Positions 1-7,747 of a DNA stretch of 17,603 nucleotides are shown one piece after another. Position 1 is the first letter of the stretch. Each line of letters starts with the position of its first letter. Position numbers and translations under genes: made by a program. The notes under the pieces are model-generated. The model had not been told where the DNA came from. It made no database searches and saw only the letters and a program-made list of their open reading frames with translations. This stretch comes from Candidatus Accumulibacter sp. UBA704 (lineage in GTDB: Bacteria > Pseudomonadota > Gammaproteobacteria > Burkholderiales > Rhodocyclaceae), in assembly GCA_002304785.1 (NCBI GenBank), contig DBMG01000143.1, forward strand, positions 29,486 to 47,088. Direction: 5' to 3'.

Positions 1-208
1 CGCACCAGGGCGCCCAGAAATCGACGAGAATCGGCAGATCGGAATTGTTCACGTGACGATCGAAATTCTGCGTCGTCAGTTCCATCGGTTCCTCGGTAAA
101 GAGTGACTGCTTGCATCGCCCGCACACCGGCCGTTCTTGCAGGCGGCCCGGCAACACGCGATTAATCGTATCGCAGTGCGGGCACACCAGTTGAATCGCG
201 TCTTCCAT
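1..208 (-). CDS. trxC: Thioredoxin 2 (TrxC), N-terminal part, cut by window edge
   Basis: This is a cytoplasmic thiol-disulfide reductase of the zinc-containing thioredoxin 2 type. Only the first 69 residues lie in the window. The N-terminus carries two CxxC pairs, C9-x-x-C12 (CPHC) and C29-x-x-C32 (CGRC), which form the zinc ribbon that separates TrxC from TrxA. The thioredoxin fold then begins (ELTTQNFDRHV, PILVDFWAPWC). The window ends inside the active site, so the second cysteine of WCGPC is not visible. The ATG at 208 has an AGAGG ribosome binding site six bases upstream. It is divergent from the AhpD-like gene at 283, with an AT-rich shared promoter region of about 75 bp between them. 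Both products are redox proteins, so joint control under oxidative stress is a plausible inference. Confidence 0.93.
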   Translation of the reverse strand, partial: MEDAIQLVCPHCDTINRVLPGRLQERPVCGRCKQSLFTEEPMELTTQNFDRHVNNSDLPILVDFWAPWC

Positions 209-282
209 ACGCCGCCTCTTCATATTAGTGTTTTCTTATATTACAATATCGGGGCTGTTTCACAAAATCCTAGGAGATAAGC

Positions 283-636
283 ATGACCGCAAGCTACAAG
301 CAACTCGCCACAGACATCGGCGGCAAACTCAAAGAGATGAACAAGGAAATCCCAGACACCATGCAGGGTTTCCAGCAGATGGCCAAGGCCACCCACGCCG
401 ACGGCGCGCTGTCGGCCAAGACCAAGGAACTGATCGCCACCGCCATCGGTGTCGCCGCCCGCTGCCAGGGCTGCCTCGCCTTCCACGCCCAGGCCTGCGT
501 GCGCATGGGCGTGACGCGCAAGGAGTTCGAGGAAATGCTGCAGGTCGCCATCTACATGGGCGGCGGTCCGTCGGTGATGACCGCAGCGGAAGCCCTGCAG
601 GCGTACGAGGAATTCGGCGGCGAGAAGGCGGCCTGA
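283..636 (+). CDS. AhpD-like / carboxymuconolactone decarboxylase family protein
   Basis: This is a 117-residue all-helical protein of the AhpD-like (CMD) superfamily. The signature is C61-x-x-C64-x-x-x-H68 in RCQGCLAFHAQ, the motif used by alkylhydroperoxidase-type members for thiol-based peroxide reduction and proton relay. The length fits the short single-domain members of the family. The start at 283 is fixed by a strong AGGAGA site eight bases upstream. It is divergent from trxC, which fits a thiol-redox role, possibly with a thioredoxin as reductant (inference). No lipoyl-domain or AhpC partner gene is present here. True gamma-carboxymuconolactone decarboxylases lack this cysteine pair, so an aromatic-ring role is unlikely. 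The exact substrate cannot be told from sequence. Confidence 0.9.
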   Translation: MTASYKQLATDIGGKLKEMNKEIPDTMQGFQQMAKATHADGALSAKTKELIATAIGVAARCQGCLAFHAQACVRMGVTRKEFEEMLQVAIYMGGGPSVMTAAEALQAYEEFGGEKAA

Positions 637-903
637 TCGCCGAACCCGTCCCCTCCGGAGATCTGCTACCCGGCCCCGCGATGATCCGGGTCGGGTGCGG
701 CAATCCGAACTCGATCCCTTCGCCGCGTAAAATCCTCCGACGGCAACGCATTGAACAACAACCGAAATCACAAAAAAGAACAAGCGCTCCGAACACCGTT
801 TTTCAAGTAAAGGCACGCAAAGCCAAAACGCCGGATTTGCGATACAGACCTATAGTGGTCTACATTTGCTTCCCTGTCGTTCACCTCTCGATAGAACAAG
901 CGA

Positions 904-1773
904 ATGATCATCACAATATCCGGCACGACACGCCTGAGCTCGAACATCATCGGGCGCGCCGCAACACTCTGCCTGACCATGCTGGCATTCATGCCTGTGG
1001 CAAGCGCGGAAACGCTGGTTATCCCGGGAAGCGGCAACCCGGAGTACATCCTGAAGGAACTGGCAAACGCTTACAACCACCAGCAGACCCGGCACCGGGT
1101 TGTCGTGCCGCCGACCATCGGCACCTCCGGCGCGTTGCGTGAAGTGACCGAGGGAACGGCCACGATGGGCCGCGTCGGCCGCCCCCTCAAAGGCAAGGAA
1201 TTGAGTCTCGGCCTGACCTATCGGGCGATCGGCCGCGACCCCGTGGCCTTCGTCGGCGGCTCCGGTGTCACGGTATCGAGCATCTCCGCGCAGCAGGCCA
1301 TCGACATACTCACGGGAATAATCGCCAACTGGCGAGACCTCGGCGGAAAACCGGGCGCGATTCGTGCCGTCGGCCGGGAAAAAACGGATGCTTCGCTGCA
1401 GGGCATCATGCGGGAGATCAAGGCCTTTGAAAACCTGCAGTATCACGACAACGTAAAAATCGTCCACCTCGACACGCAGCTGATCGAATTGCTGGACCGC
1501 TTTCCAGGCAGCTTCGGCTTCCTCAACCGATCGGCACTTTCCGTCGCGAAAACGAAGCTGATCGCCTTGCAACTCGACTCGATCGAACCAAACGCAGACA
1601 ACCTAGACGCGGGACGCTATCCCCTCTGGACGGAGGTCGGCCTGATCTACAAGGAATCCTCGCTGACCGAGGCCGGACGTTCATTCCTCCAGTTCATCGC
1701 CTCGCCGCAAGGCACAAACCTGCTTCGCGCGAATGGCCTGCTTCCCTCCGCTACGCAAAGCGCGGACCGCTAG
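904..1773 (+). CDS. PstS-like periplasmic substrate-binding protein
   Basis: This 289-residue secreted protein belongs to the phosphate-type (PstS-like) periplasmic binding superfamily. Residues 1-35 form a signal peptide ending in VASA, with likely cleavage before E36. The mature part starts with a beta strand and ligand loop (TLVIPGSGNPEYI). The family's second ligand loop follows (VVPPTIGTSGALREV, then TMGRVGRPL), comparable to the serine-rich loop and the 'DIG-SRPL' segment of PstS. The C-terminus has the usual IYKESSLTEAGRSFLQFI helix. No pstCAB transporter genes follow. Instead, a membrane GGDEF-EAL protein starts 38 bases downstream, so the protein may sense a ligand rather than feed a transporter (inference, by analogy with NspS-MbaA). 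The ATG at 904 has only a weak ribosome binding site, but a later start would break the signal peptide. The anion bound is unknown. Confidence 0.82.
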   Translation: MIITISGTTRLSSNIIGRAATLCLTMLAFMPVASAETLVIPGSGNPEYILKELANAYNHQQTRHRVVVPPTIGTSGALREVTEGTATMGRVGRPLKGKELSLGLTYRAIGRDPVAFVGGSGVTVSSISAQQAIDILTGIIANWRDLGGKPGAIRAVGREKTDASLQGIMREIKAFENLQYHDNVKIVHLDTQLIELLDRFPGSFGFLNRSALSVAKTKLIALQLDSIEPNADNLDAGRYPLWTEVGLIYKESSLTEAGRSFLQFIASPQGTNLLRANGLLPSATQSADR

Positions 1774-1785
1774 GAGACTACCAAC

Positions 1786-1815
1786 GTGATCATCAACCGG
1801 ACAGCGGCACCATGA
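1786..1815 (+). other. Possible 9-codon leader minigene (GTG start) coupled to the GGDEF-EAL gene
   Basis: The spacer between the binding-protein gene and the GGDEF-EAL gene holds AGGAG (1772-1776), which overlaps the upstream TAG stop. Nine bases later a GTG opens a reading frame of nine sense codons (MIINRTAAP). Its TGA (1813-1815) overlaps the ATG at 1812 as ATGA. The ATG at 1812 itself has only a poor ribosome binding site. This layout would let ribosomes load at the good site and re-initiate at 1812. It may equally be a chance ORF, with the AGGAG used after termination of the upstream gene. Confidence 0.3.
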
Positions 1816-4574
1816 GAAACCCGCTGGGGTTGAAAGGAAGCCTGGCCGTCTCGTTCATCGCCCTGGCACTGGTCCTGCTATGGCTTAACCACACCACGGC
1901 AAGCGATCTGCGCGGCTATGTGGTCAATCAACGCGAGGTCGAAAAAGCCAGGACCGTGGCGCTGATTTTCGAACCGATGATCAGGCACGAATCGGAATGG
2001 GTGCAGTCGGTCTCACGCATGCTCCAGCAGGATCTGGCGGACGCGCTGAGCACACCCGGCGACAGGCGAACCGAAGCCGTTGCCGAACTGCTCGATCGGA
2101 CCTTTCAACGCGCCAGAGTCGATGTCCTCGAAATCACCGATGAACAGGGCACAGTGATTTACCGGGCACAGGAACCGCAACGACGAGGCGACCCGGCGAC
2201 GTACTGGGGCGTTGATGAAGCCTTGGCCGGAAATGCAACGTTGGTCAGCATCAGGGAAAAGAACGGGCCACTGATCACATATGTCGAGCCGATACGAATC
2301 GGCGACAGCGTCGTCGGCGCGGCATGCACGGGCAAACGGATCAATGACGAATTCGTCAAGGCGCTCAGCCAGGAAATCGGCGCCGAACTCTTTCTGGTCT
2401 CGCGCACAGGCGAGGTCGCGGCGTCGAGCAAACCACGAGGAACCGTTCCTGATTCTGCGGCCATCAAGGAGGCATTCCAGCACAAGGAAGCGGCGTTCCG
2501 CTCCATCGAAGGATCGCGTCTCACCCAGGCCTACCTGCCGATCTTTATCGTCGATGACGGATGGGTTCTCATCGCCGAGATCGACAGTTCGCCTGCGTAC
2601 CGTGCCATCAGCGAAAGCAATGAAAAGGCCGCGCGCAACACGGTCGCATCGATCGCGGTGGCGGTCATGGTCACGCTGCTTCTGCTGCGCTTCAATCTGA
2701 TCCCGCTGCGCAGACTGCGGCAAAAAGCCGAACGGCTGGTCGCCGAGGAGACCGGCGAGGCCGCAGCCGATCCCGGCGGAGACGATATCGAATCCGTCGT
2801 CGGCTCTCTGAACGATCTGACCGACATCCTGGTCGCGCGGAATCGTCTGCTCAGCGAACAGCGCGCCGGACTGAAGATTTCCTCCGTGGCCTTCGAGTCG
2901 CAGCAAGCCATGGCGATCACCAATGCGGAATTCGAGGTGCTGACGGTCAACAAAGCGTTTACCGAATCAACGGGCTTTGGCGGAGACGAGACTATTGGCC
3001 GGACGTTGGCCATACTGCGGCCGAACCTGCTCGAATCGGATTCGAAGGATGGGTTTCTGGAGACCATCCAAAATTCCGGCGAGTGGCAAGGGGAACTCCG
3101 GAATCGGCGCAAGAACGGCGAAACGTACCCCGCGTGGCTGAGCGTTTCCGCAGTGAAGGACGACCACGGCGTCGTCACCCATTTCGTGGCGTCGCTGACC
3201 GACCTGACGAAAGCCCGGAAGACCGAGCAGAAGATCCGGGAGCTGGCTTTCGTCGATCCGACGACCCGGTTGCCGAATAGACGATTACTGATCGACCGCC
3301 TGAAGCAGGCAATCGCCAGATGCGCCCGGACAGAAACCTGCGGTGCGGTGTTGCTGATCGACATCGACGACTTCAAGACGCTCAACAGTGTTCTCGGCCA
3401 TGACAATGGCGACCGGCTGCTGCAGTTGGTCGGGCAGCGACTCACCCGCTGCATCCGTGAGGCGGAAACCATTGCCCGGCTCGGCGGCGACGAATTCGTG
3501 GTACTGCTCAACGGGCTGAACAGTAACCCGCGCGACGCGGCGCTACAGGCCGAAGCTGCCGGGGCGAGGGTTCTTGAGGCATTTGCTCCGGTCTTTCGGA
3601 TCATCGACACCGACTACCACTGCACGGCCAGCATTGGCGCCGCACTGATCCACGGGAGCGAAGCATCGGTCGATGGTCTGCTCCAGCAGGCCGATCTGGC
3701 CCTGTACAAGGCCAAGGACACCGGGCGCAACTGCCTGCGCTTCTACGACCCGGAAATGCAGACCCGCGTGATGGAGCGCGCCACTCTGGAGGGAGACCTG
3801 CGGCAGGCGATCGAGCGAGGCCAGCTGGTTCTGCACTTGCAGCCGCAGGTCCGGGCTGATGGCCGCATCAGCGGCGGCGAAGCACTGGTCCGCTGGAATC
3901 ATCCCGAACGCGGCATGGTGTCCCCGGCGGCGTTCATCCCGCTGGCCGAAGAGACTGGATTGATCCTGCCACTGGGCCAATGGGTGCTGGATACCGTTTG
4001 CGTCACGCTGGCGGAATGGGCGGATCGACCGGAAATGGCCGACCTGACGATCGCCGTCAATGTCAGCGCGCGGCAATTTCACCATCCCGATTTCGTCGAC
4101 CATGTATTTTCGACGCTGGCCAGAACCCTGGCCAATCCCGAACGACTGAAACTGGAACTGACGGAAAGTATGCTGGTGGAAAACGTCCAGGAAGTCATCG
4201 AAAGAATGCGGGCGCTGAAGGACAGGGGCATCTCCTTCTCGCTCGATGATTTCGGCACCGGCTATTCCTCCCTGTCCTATTTGAAATTGCTGCCCCTGGA
4301 ACAGTTGAAGATCGACCAGTCGTTCGTGCGGGACATTCTCGTCGACCCGAACGATGCGGCAATCGCGAAGACGATCATCGCCCTGGCCGAGAGCCTCGGC
4401 CTGCAGGTGATCGCGGAAGGCGTCGAAACGGCCGAGCAGAGCGACTTCCTGGCACGCGCCGGCTGCCATGCTTACCAGGGATATTTCTTCAGCAGGCCGC
4501 TGCCTGTTCAGGAATTCGAGAACCGTGTGCGTGCGATAATTGCAGAGCAGCCCTGTCTCGTCGGCGAAAAGTGA
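1812..4574 (+). CDS. Membrane-bound sensor with PAS, GGDEF and EAL domains (c-di-GMP synthesis/breakdown)
   Basis: This 920-residue inner-membrane protein should control the second messenger c-di-GMP. In order it has a membrane segment (about 9-26), a roughly 240-residue periplasmic sensor region probably of CACHE type (30-270), a second membrane segment (278-298), a short HAMP-like linker (299-345), PAS (355-470), GGDEF (478-645) and EAL (655-905). The cyclase motif GGDEF is intact at 558-562. The phosphodiesterase motifs are also intact: E690-A-L, DDFGTG 812-817, K833, EGVET 869-873 and Q889. The autoinhibitory I-site, usually RxxD, reads R549-E-A-E552, so product inhibition may be weaker. 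Which activity dominates cannot be read from sequence. It follows a PstS-like secreted binding protein, which may dock on its periplasmic domain. Its 3' end faces the EAL-HDOD gene with a 10-base gap. Confidence 0.95.
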   Translation: MRNPLGLKGSLAVSFIALALVLLWLNHTTASDLRGYVVNQREVEKARTVALIFEPMIRHESEWVQSVSRMLQQDLADALSTPGDRRTEAVAELLDRTFQRARVDVLEITDEQGTVIYRAQEPQRRGDPATYWGVDEALAGNATLVSIREKNGPLITYVEPIRIGDSVVGAACTGKRINDEFVKALSQEIGAELFLVSRTGEVAASSKPRGTVPDSAAIKEAFQHKEAAFRSIEGSRLTQAYLPIFIVDDGWVLIAEIDSSPAYRAISESNEKAARNTVASIAVAVMVTLLLLRFNLIPLRRLRQKAERLVAEETGEAAADPGGDDIESVVGSLNDLTDILVARNRLLSEQRAGLKISSVAFESQQAMAITNAEFEVLTVNKAFTESTGFGGDETIGRTLAILRPNLLESDSKDGFLETIQNSGEWQGELRNRRKNGETYPAWLSVSAVKDDHGVVTHFVASLTDLTKARKTEQKIRELAFVDPTTRLPNRRLLIDRLKQAIARCARTETCGAVLLIDIDDFKTLNSVLGHDNGDRLLQLVGQRLTRCIREAETIARLGGDEFVVLLNGLNSNPRDAALQAEAAGARVLEAFAPVFRIIDTDYHCTASIGAALIHGSEASVDGLLQQADLALYKAKDTGRNCLRFYDPEMQTRVMERATLEGDLRQAIERGQLVLHLQPQVRADGRISGGEALVRWNHPERGMVSPAAFIPLAEETGLILPLGQWVLDTVCVTLAEWADRPEMADLTIAVNVSARQFHHPDFVDHVFSTLARTLANPERLKLELTESMLVENVQEVIERMRALKDRGISFSLDDFGTGYSSLSYLKLLPLEQLKIDQSFVRDILVDPNDAAIAKTIIALAESLGLQVIAEGVETAEQSDFLARAGCHAYQGYFFSRPLPVQEFENRVRAIIAEQPCLVGEK

Positions 4575-4584
4575 CGATTGACGT

Positions 4585-5985
4585 TCAGGCCACGCCTCCC
4601 AGGGTCTGGTCCGTCCACACCAACGCGGCTATCGCTGCCTGCATGTAGCAGGCATCGTCGATTCCGCACGACGCCAATGCACCGGCCAACTGCTCCGGAC
4701 TGGCTCCGGAATCCGACTCCCCGAGCCTCACCAGCGCCAGCGCGCTGGCGTAATGGCTCGCACTCCCCCGCAATGCTTCACGCACGATATCCGGCAGCGC
4801 CGCTTTTTCCAGAAGCTCCGGAAGCGGCTGGCCCAGGACCTTGTCGAGCAGCGAGAACAGCCCGATCAGGAAGAGACGCGCCGGGTCGTTGGGAATATTT
4901 CCCTCGCCGGCCAGGAGTTCCAGCGTGCGGCCCCGCGTCAGCGCGCGCTCGGCCAGCGAAATTTCCTGATACGTCGGATTCGCGAAATCGAAAAGCAGCA
5001 GCGAGGTCCAGCGGGCGAACTTCAGACGTCCGAGGAGGACCAGTGCCTCGGTGAGGTTGTCGACGGGTTGTTGCAATCCCATGGCCGCTGAATTGATGTA
5101 GCGCAATAGCTTGTAGCTCAGGGTGGGCTCGTTCTTCAACTGCTCGGCAATGGCGGAAAAACTTTGTTCGCGAAGCAGCATATCCACGATGCGCAGGACA
5201 GCCATGTGATTGATCCCACCGCCGACGGGATGAAGACTCTCGCGGCTCGAGATGAACTCCCCCTGAAAGAGGTCGAAGCCGGATTTGTAGCAGAACTGAT
5301 AGTCGTCATGGCTCTGAACATTCCTTGCCACCAGTTGAGGAGCCGGTTGTCCCGCGAGGCGAAGCTTCTTCAGATGGCGGCTCAGCTCGCGCAAATCCAG
5401 CGCGTTGAAAGCGGTCACATCGACCTGGATGAAGTCCGCTTCGGCAAGCAGCGGCGAAGCGCCATCGGCAGCCTCGGCATGGTTCAAACCGAGGACAAAG
5501 CCCTGGTGTTTCAGTTCGGCCAGTCGGGCATAAAGCCCCTCCCGATTCGTTGCCTCATCCTCCAGATCGAGAATCAGCACGGTATTCCGCGGCGGCAGCC
5601 GATCGATCAGGGCGTTATCGAGCGATCCTCCCGACAGGGCGATGAAGGCCAGGCGGTTGCCGAGAAGCGATGTCACGCCATGCAGCGATAGCTGAGCCAG
5701 GAGCGCGGCATCGTAAGCCCGCTTCGCCGCACCTCCACCCAGTGACGTGCGGGTCTGCAGACTCGTCAGCAGGGAAAACTCATAGCCCGCGATTCTTTCG
5801 ACGCGATTGAGTACCGCCTCCCGCCGAACGAACGCGTGCCCAGCCTGGCGTGCGCTCTTGAGCGGCGCCTCGCTGTTCAGCCGGGCGAAGTCGTCCTTGT
5901 CGCGACGGTTTTCTCCCTGCCCGACAGTGAGCGGGACAGTGCCTTCGGCTGACCGGAAAAACAAGCGTCGAAAAAAATCGAACAT
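4585..5985 (-). CDS. EAL-HDOD (YuxH-like) protein with degenerate EAL domain
   Basis: This is a 466-residue cytoplasmic protein. An N-terminal low-complexity basic stretch (1-48) is followed by an EAL-like barrel (about 50-250) and an HDOD domain (about 255-460, with LLREQSFSAIAEQLKNEP and YKLLRYINSA). The EAL part looks catalytically dead. The DDFGTG region is replaced by LGLNHAEA (165-172), the catalytic lysine position reads IQVDV (186-190), and the EGVET position reads VARNV (219-223). E69 and Q241 (FQGEF) are kept. Proteins of this layout are usually signalling scaffolds or receptors, not phosphodiesterases. It is convergent with the GGDEF-EAL gene, ten bases apart, so it may act in the same c-di-GMP circuit (inference). 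Its ribosome binding site is weak. A sigma70-like promoter candidate lies at 6044-6071. Confidence 0.9.
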   Translation of the reverse strand: MFDFFRRLFFRSAEGTVPLTVGQGENRRDKDDFARLNSEAPLKSARQAGHAFVRREAVLNRVERIAGYEFSLLTSLQTRTSLGGGAAKRAYDAALLAQLSLHGVTSLLGNRLAFIALSGGSLDNALIDRLPPRNTVLILDLEDEATNREGLYARLAELKHQGFVLGLNHAEAADGASPLLAEADFIQVDVTAFNALDLRELSRHLKKLRLAGQPAPQLVARNVQSHDDYQFCYKSGFDLFQGEFISSRESLHPVGGGINHMAVLRIVDMLLREQSFSAIAEQLKNEPTLSYKLLRYINSAAMGLQQPVDNLTEALVLLGRLKFARWTSLLLFDFANPTYQEISLAERALTRGRTLELLAGEGNIPNDPARLFLIGLFSLLDKVLGQPLPELLEKAALPDIVREALRGSASHYASALALVRLGESDSGASPEQLAGALASCGIDDACYMQAAIAALVWTDQTLGGVA

Positions 5986-6043
5986 GCGACTTGACGAGCC
6001 CTCGCCTGAGCCGGCGGCAAAGAGCCGAGGTTAATGATGATTC

Positions 6044-6071
6044 AGTATGGCAGTGCATTGGCCAAGGTCAA
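6044..6071 (-). promoter_or_regulatory. Candidate sigma70 promoter for the EAL-HDOD gene
   Basis: Reading leftward, TTGACC (6071-6066) is followed after 16 bases by CATACT (6049-6044). The -35 matches the consensus at five of six positions and the -10 at four of six. It lies just after the cytochrome c stop and would give a leader of about 50 nucleotides before the ATG at 5985. Confidence 0.4.
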
Positions 6072-6124
6072 ATCAAAAATGCTGCTTGCACAAGGGAGCA
6101 TCGACATTCTTGCCCGCGACACGC

Positions 6125-6721
6125 CTACCTCCCCGCCACCTTGGCCGCGAGCACATCCGGCGGCACAGGCTCCGGTACACGGTTCTTGACTGCCGGCAGG
6201 GACATCAGGTACGCATAGATCGCCTGCAAGTCCTTCTCGGGCAAGCCGGAGAGGCCCTGCCAGGGCATCGGCGGCAGGATCGGCCGGGCCACGCCGAGGT
6301 GCTTCCCGGTGCGCATGGCCTGGATGAAATCCTTCTCCTTCCAGGCGCCGATGCCGGTTTCCCGGTCCGGGGTCAGATTGGCGGAATAACTGATGCCCCA
6401 TGGTCCGACGAAGGCGGTCATGGTGGCCGATCCACCCCAGTTCCATTCCGCGTCGAGGCGCGGAGGTGGCGTCAGTTTCAAGCCTTCGGGATGGCCGGAC
6501 AATCCCCTGGCCATATCCTTCTCCGGGCCGTTGGCGCCCATCTTGAACGGCGTATGGCAAGTTACACAGTCGCCAACGCTCACCAACAGGGCGCCGCGCT
6601 TGATCAGGGCCGCGTCGCGGCCTTCGGCGACGGCTGCCGTCGAAAACGTGGCGCAGGCCAGCAGGCCGGCGGTCATGGTGGCAATGGTGGTAATAGCGGT
6701 TCGATCGAATACGCGATGCAT
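6125..6721 (-). CDS. Periplasmic monoheme c-type cytochrome
   Basis: This is a 198-residue exported class I cytochrome c that carries electrons in the periplasm. Residues 1-32 form a signal peptide ending in AAVA. A single heme site is visible, C52-V-T-C55-H56, in the context VSVGDCVTCHTPF. The likely distal ligand is M152 in LPPMPWQGLSGL, followed by the typical final helix LQAIYAYLMSLP. The start at 6721 has a strong GAGGAGG site about seven bases upstream. A reading frame open farther upstream would run into the E1 beta gene and destroy the signal peptide. It begins 38 bases after the E1 beta stop and so is probably the last gene of that operon. Similar cytochromes serve as subunits of membrane-bound alcohol or aldehyde dehydrogenases, but no such partner is in this window. 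Confidence 0.9.
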   Translation of the reverse strand: MHRVFDRTAITTIATMTAGLLACATFSTAAVAEGRDAALIKRGALLVSVGDCVTCHTPFKMGANGPEKDMARGLSGHPEGLKLTPPPRLDAEWNWGGSATMTAFVGPWGISYSANLTPDRETGIGAWKEKDFIQAMRTGKHLGVARPILPPMPWQGLSGLPEKDLQAIYAYLMSLPAVKNRVPEPVPPDVLAAKVAGR

Positions 6722-6759
6722 CGTGATTCCTCCTCGGTTCGTCTGTTGCACGTTGAAAA

Positions 6760-7728
6760 TCAGGCAATCTGTCGGCGGCACAGCCGTCGCGCCGCGGCAA
6801 CGATGGCTTCCGGTTGGGGAACGAAGGCCTGCTCCAGCGGATAACTGGAAGCCACCGGCGCGTCCGGCCCGCCCAGGCGGACGATCGGCGCCTTGAGGCA
6901 GGCGAAGGCTTCTTCCGCGACCACGGCGGCGATCTCGGCGCCGACCCCGCACAGGCGGTTGGCTTCGTGCACCACCACCAGGCGGCCGGTTTTTTCCACC
7001 GAGGCGAGCACGGTTGCAGCATCCCATGGCTTGAGGCTGCGCAGGTCGATGACCTCCGCCGAAATCCCTTCGGCGGCAAGCGCTTCCGCCGCCTGCCGGC
7101 AGTGATGCACCGTCTTGCCGTAAGACACCAGGGTCACATCGCTGCCCTCCCGCGCAATAGCGGCCTTACCGAGAGGCACGACCTCGTCTGCGACGGGCCC
7201 ATCGCCGGGCTGGTAGAGCAGGCCGATATCGATGAAGAAGAGAACCGGATTGTCGTCGCGGATGGCCGCCTTGAGCAGGCCCTTGGCATCCGCCGGGCTG
7301 CTCGGCATCACCACCTTGAGCCCGGGGCTGTGCACAAACCAGGCCTCGACATTGTGGTTGTGCTGGGCGCCGACGCCCCAGCCGGCACCGGTCATGGCCA
7401 GCGTCACGAGCGGGAAGGCGAACTGCCCGCCGGACATGTAGCGCAGCTTGCCGGCGCTGTTCACCAGTTCGTCCATGGCGTAGCACAGGAACGGCGCGAA
7501 GAGCAGATCGACGACCGGACGCAGGCCGCTGGCCGCGGCGCCGACCGCCGTGCCGGCGATGATGCCCTCGGCCAGCGGCGTGTTGCGCACGCGCAGGGCG
7601 CCGAATTCGGCCACCAGATCGTGGCGCTTGGTGGCGATGCCTTCGCCGAAGGCAATGACATGGCGATCGCGGCGCATTTCCTCGGTCAGCGCGGCGCCGA
7701 TGGCGTCGTAAAGGGTCAGGGTAGGCAT
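6760..7728 (-). CDS. Thiamine-diphosphate 2-oxo acid/acetoin dehydrogenase E1 beta subunit
   Basis: This is the beta half of an alpha2-beta2 E1 component, 322 residues, cytoplasmic. It starts with the typical TLYDAIGAALTEEM and has E54 in TPLAEGIIAG, the glutamate that contacts the thiamine aminopyrimidine. It also has the GAQHNHNVEAWF loop and SPADAKGLLKAAIRDDNPV. The C-terminal transketolase domain is complete (VTLVSYGKTVHHC, VIDLRSLKPWDA, VVVHEANRLCGVGAEIA). The start at 7728 is preferred because GGGGAG lies about nine bases upstream. An in-frame ATG at 7761 would overlap the alpha gene. The gap from the alpha stop is 19 bases. Best family match is acetoin or branched-chain/pyruvate dehydrogenase E1 beta. 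The substrate cannot be decided, and no lipoyl E2 or E3 gene is nearby. Confidence 0.92.
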   Translation of the reverse strand: MPTLTLYDAIGAALTEEMRRDRHVIAFGEGIATKRHDLVAEFGALRVRNTPLAEGIIAGTAVGAAASGLRPVVDLLFAPFLCYAMDELVNSAGKLRYMSGGQFAFPLVTLAMTGAGWGVGAQHNHNVEAWFVHSPGLKVVMPSSPADAKGLLKAAIRDDNPVLFFIDIGLLYQPGDGPVADEVVPLGKAAIAREGSDVTLVSYGKTVHHCRQAAEALAAEGISAEVIDLRSLKPWDAATVLASVEKTGRLVVVHEANRLCGVGAEIAAVVAEEAFACLKAPIVRLGGPDAPVASSYPLEQAFVPQPEAIVAAARRLCRRQIA

Positions 7729-7747
7729 GGTGGACAACTCCCCGGGA

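Noticed and set aside
668..691. ACCCGG/CCGGGT stem after the AhpD-like gene as a terminator
   Set aside because: Six-base stem with a 12-base loop and no T run after it, so too weak to call.
228..1142. Long rightward open frame of 304 codons
   Set aside because: It overlaps the AhpD-like gene in another frame and runs through the spacer into the binding-protein gene. It is arginine- and histidine-rich, with no domain, no ribosome binding site and no family resemblance.
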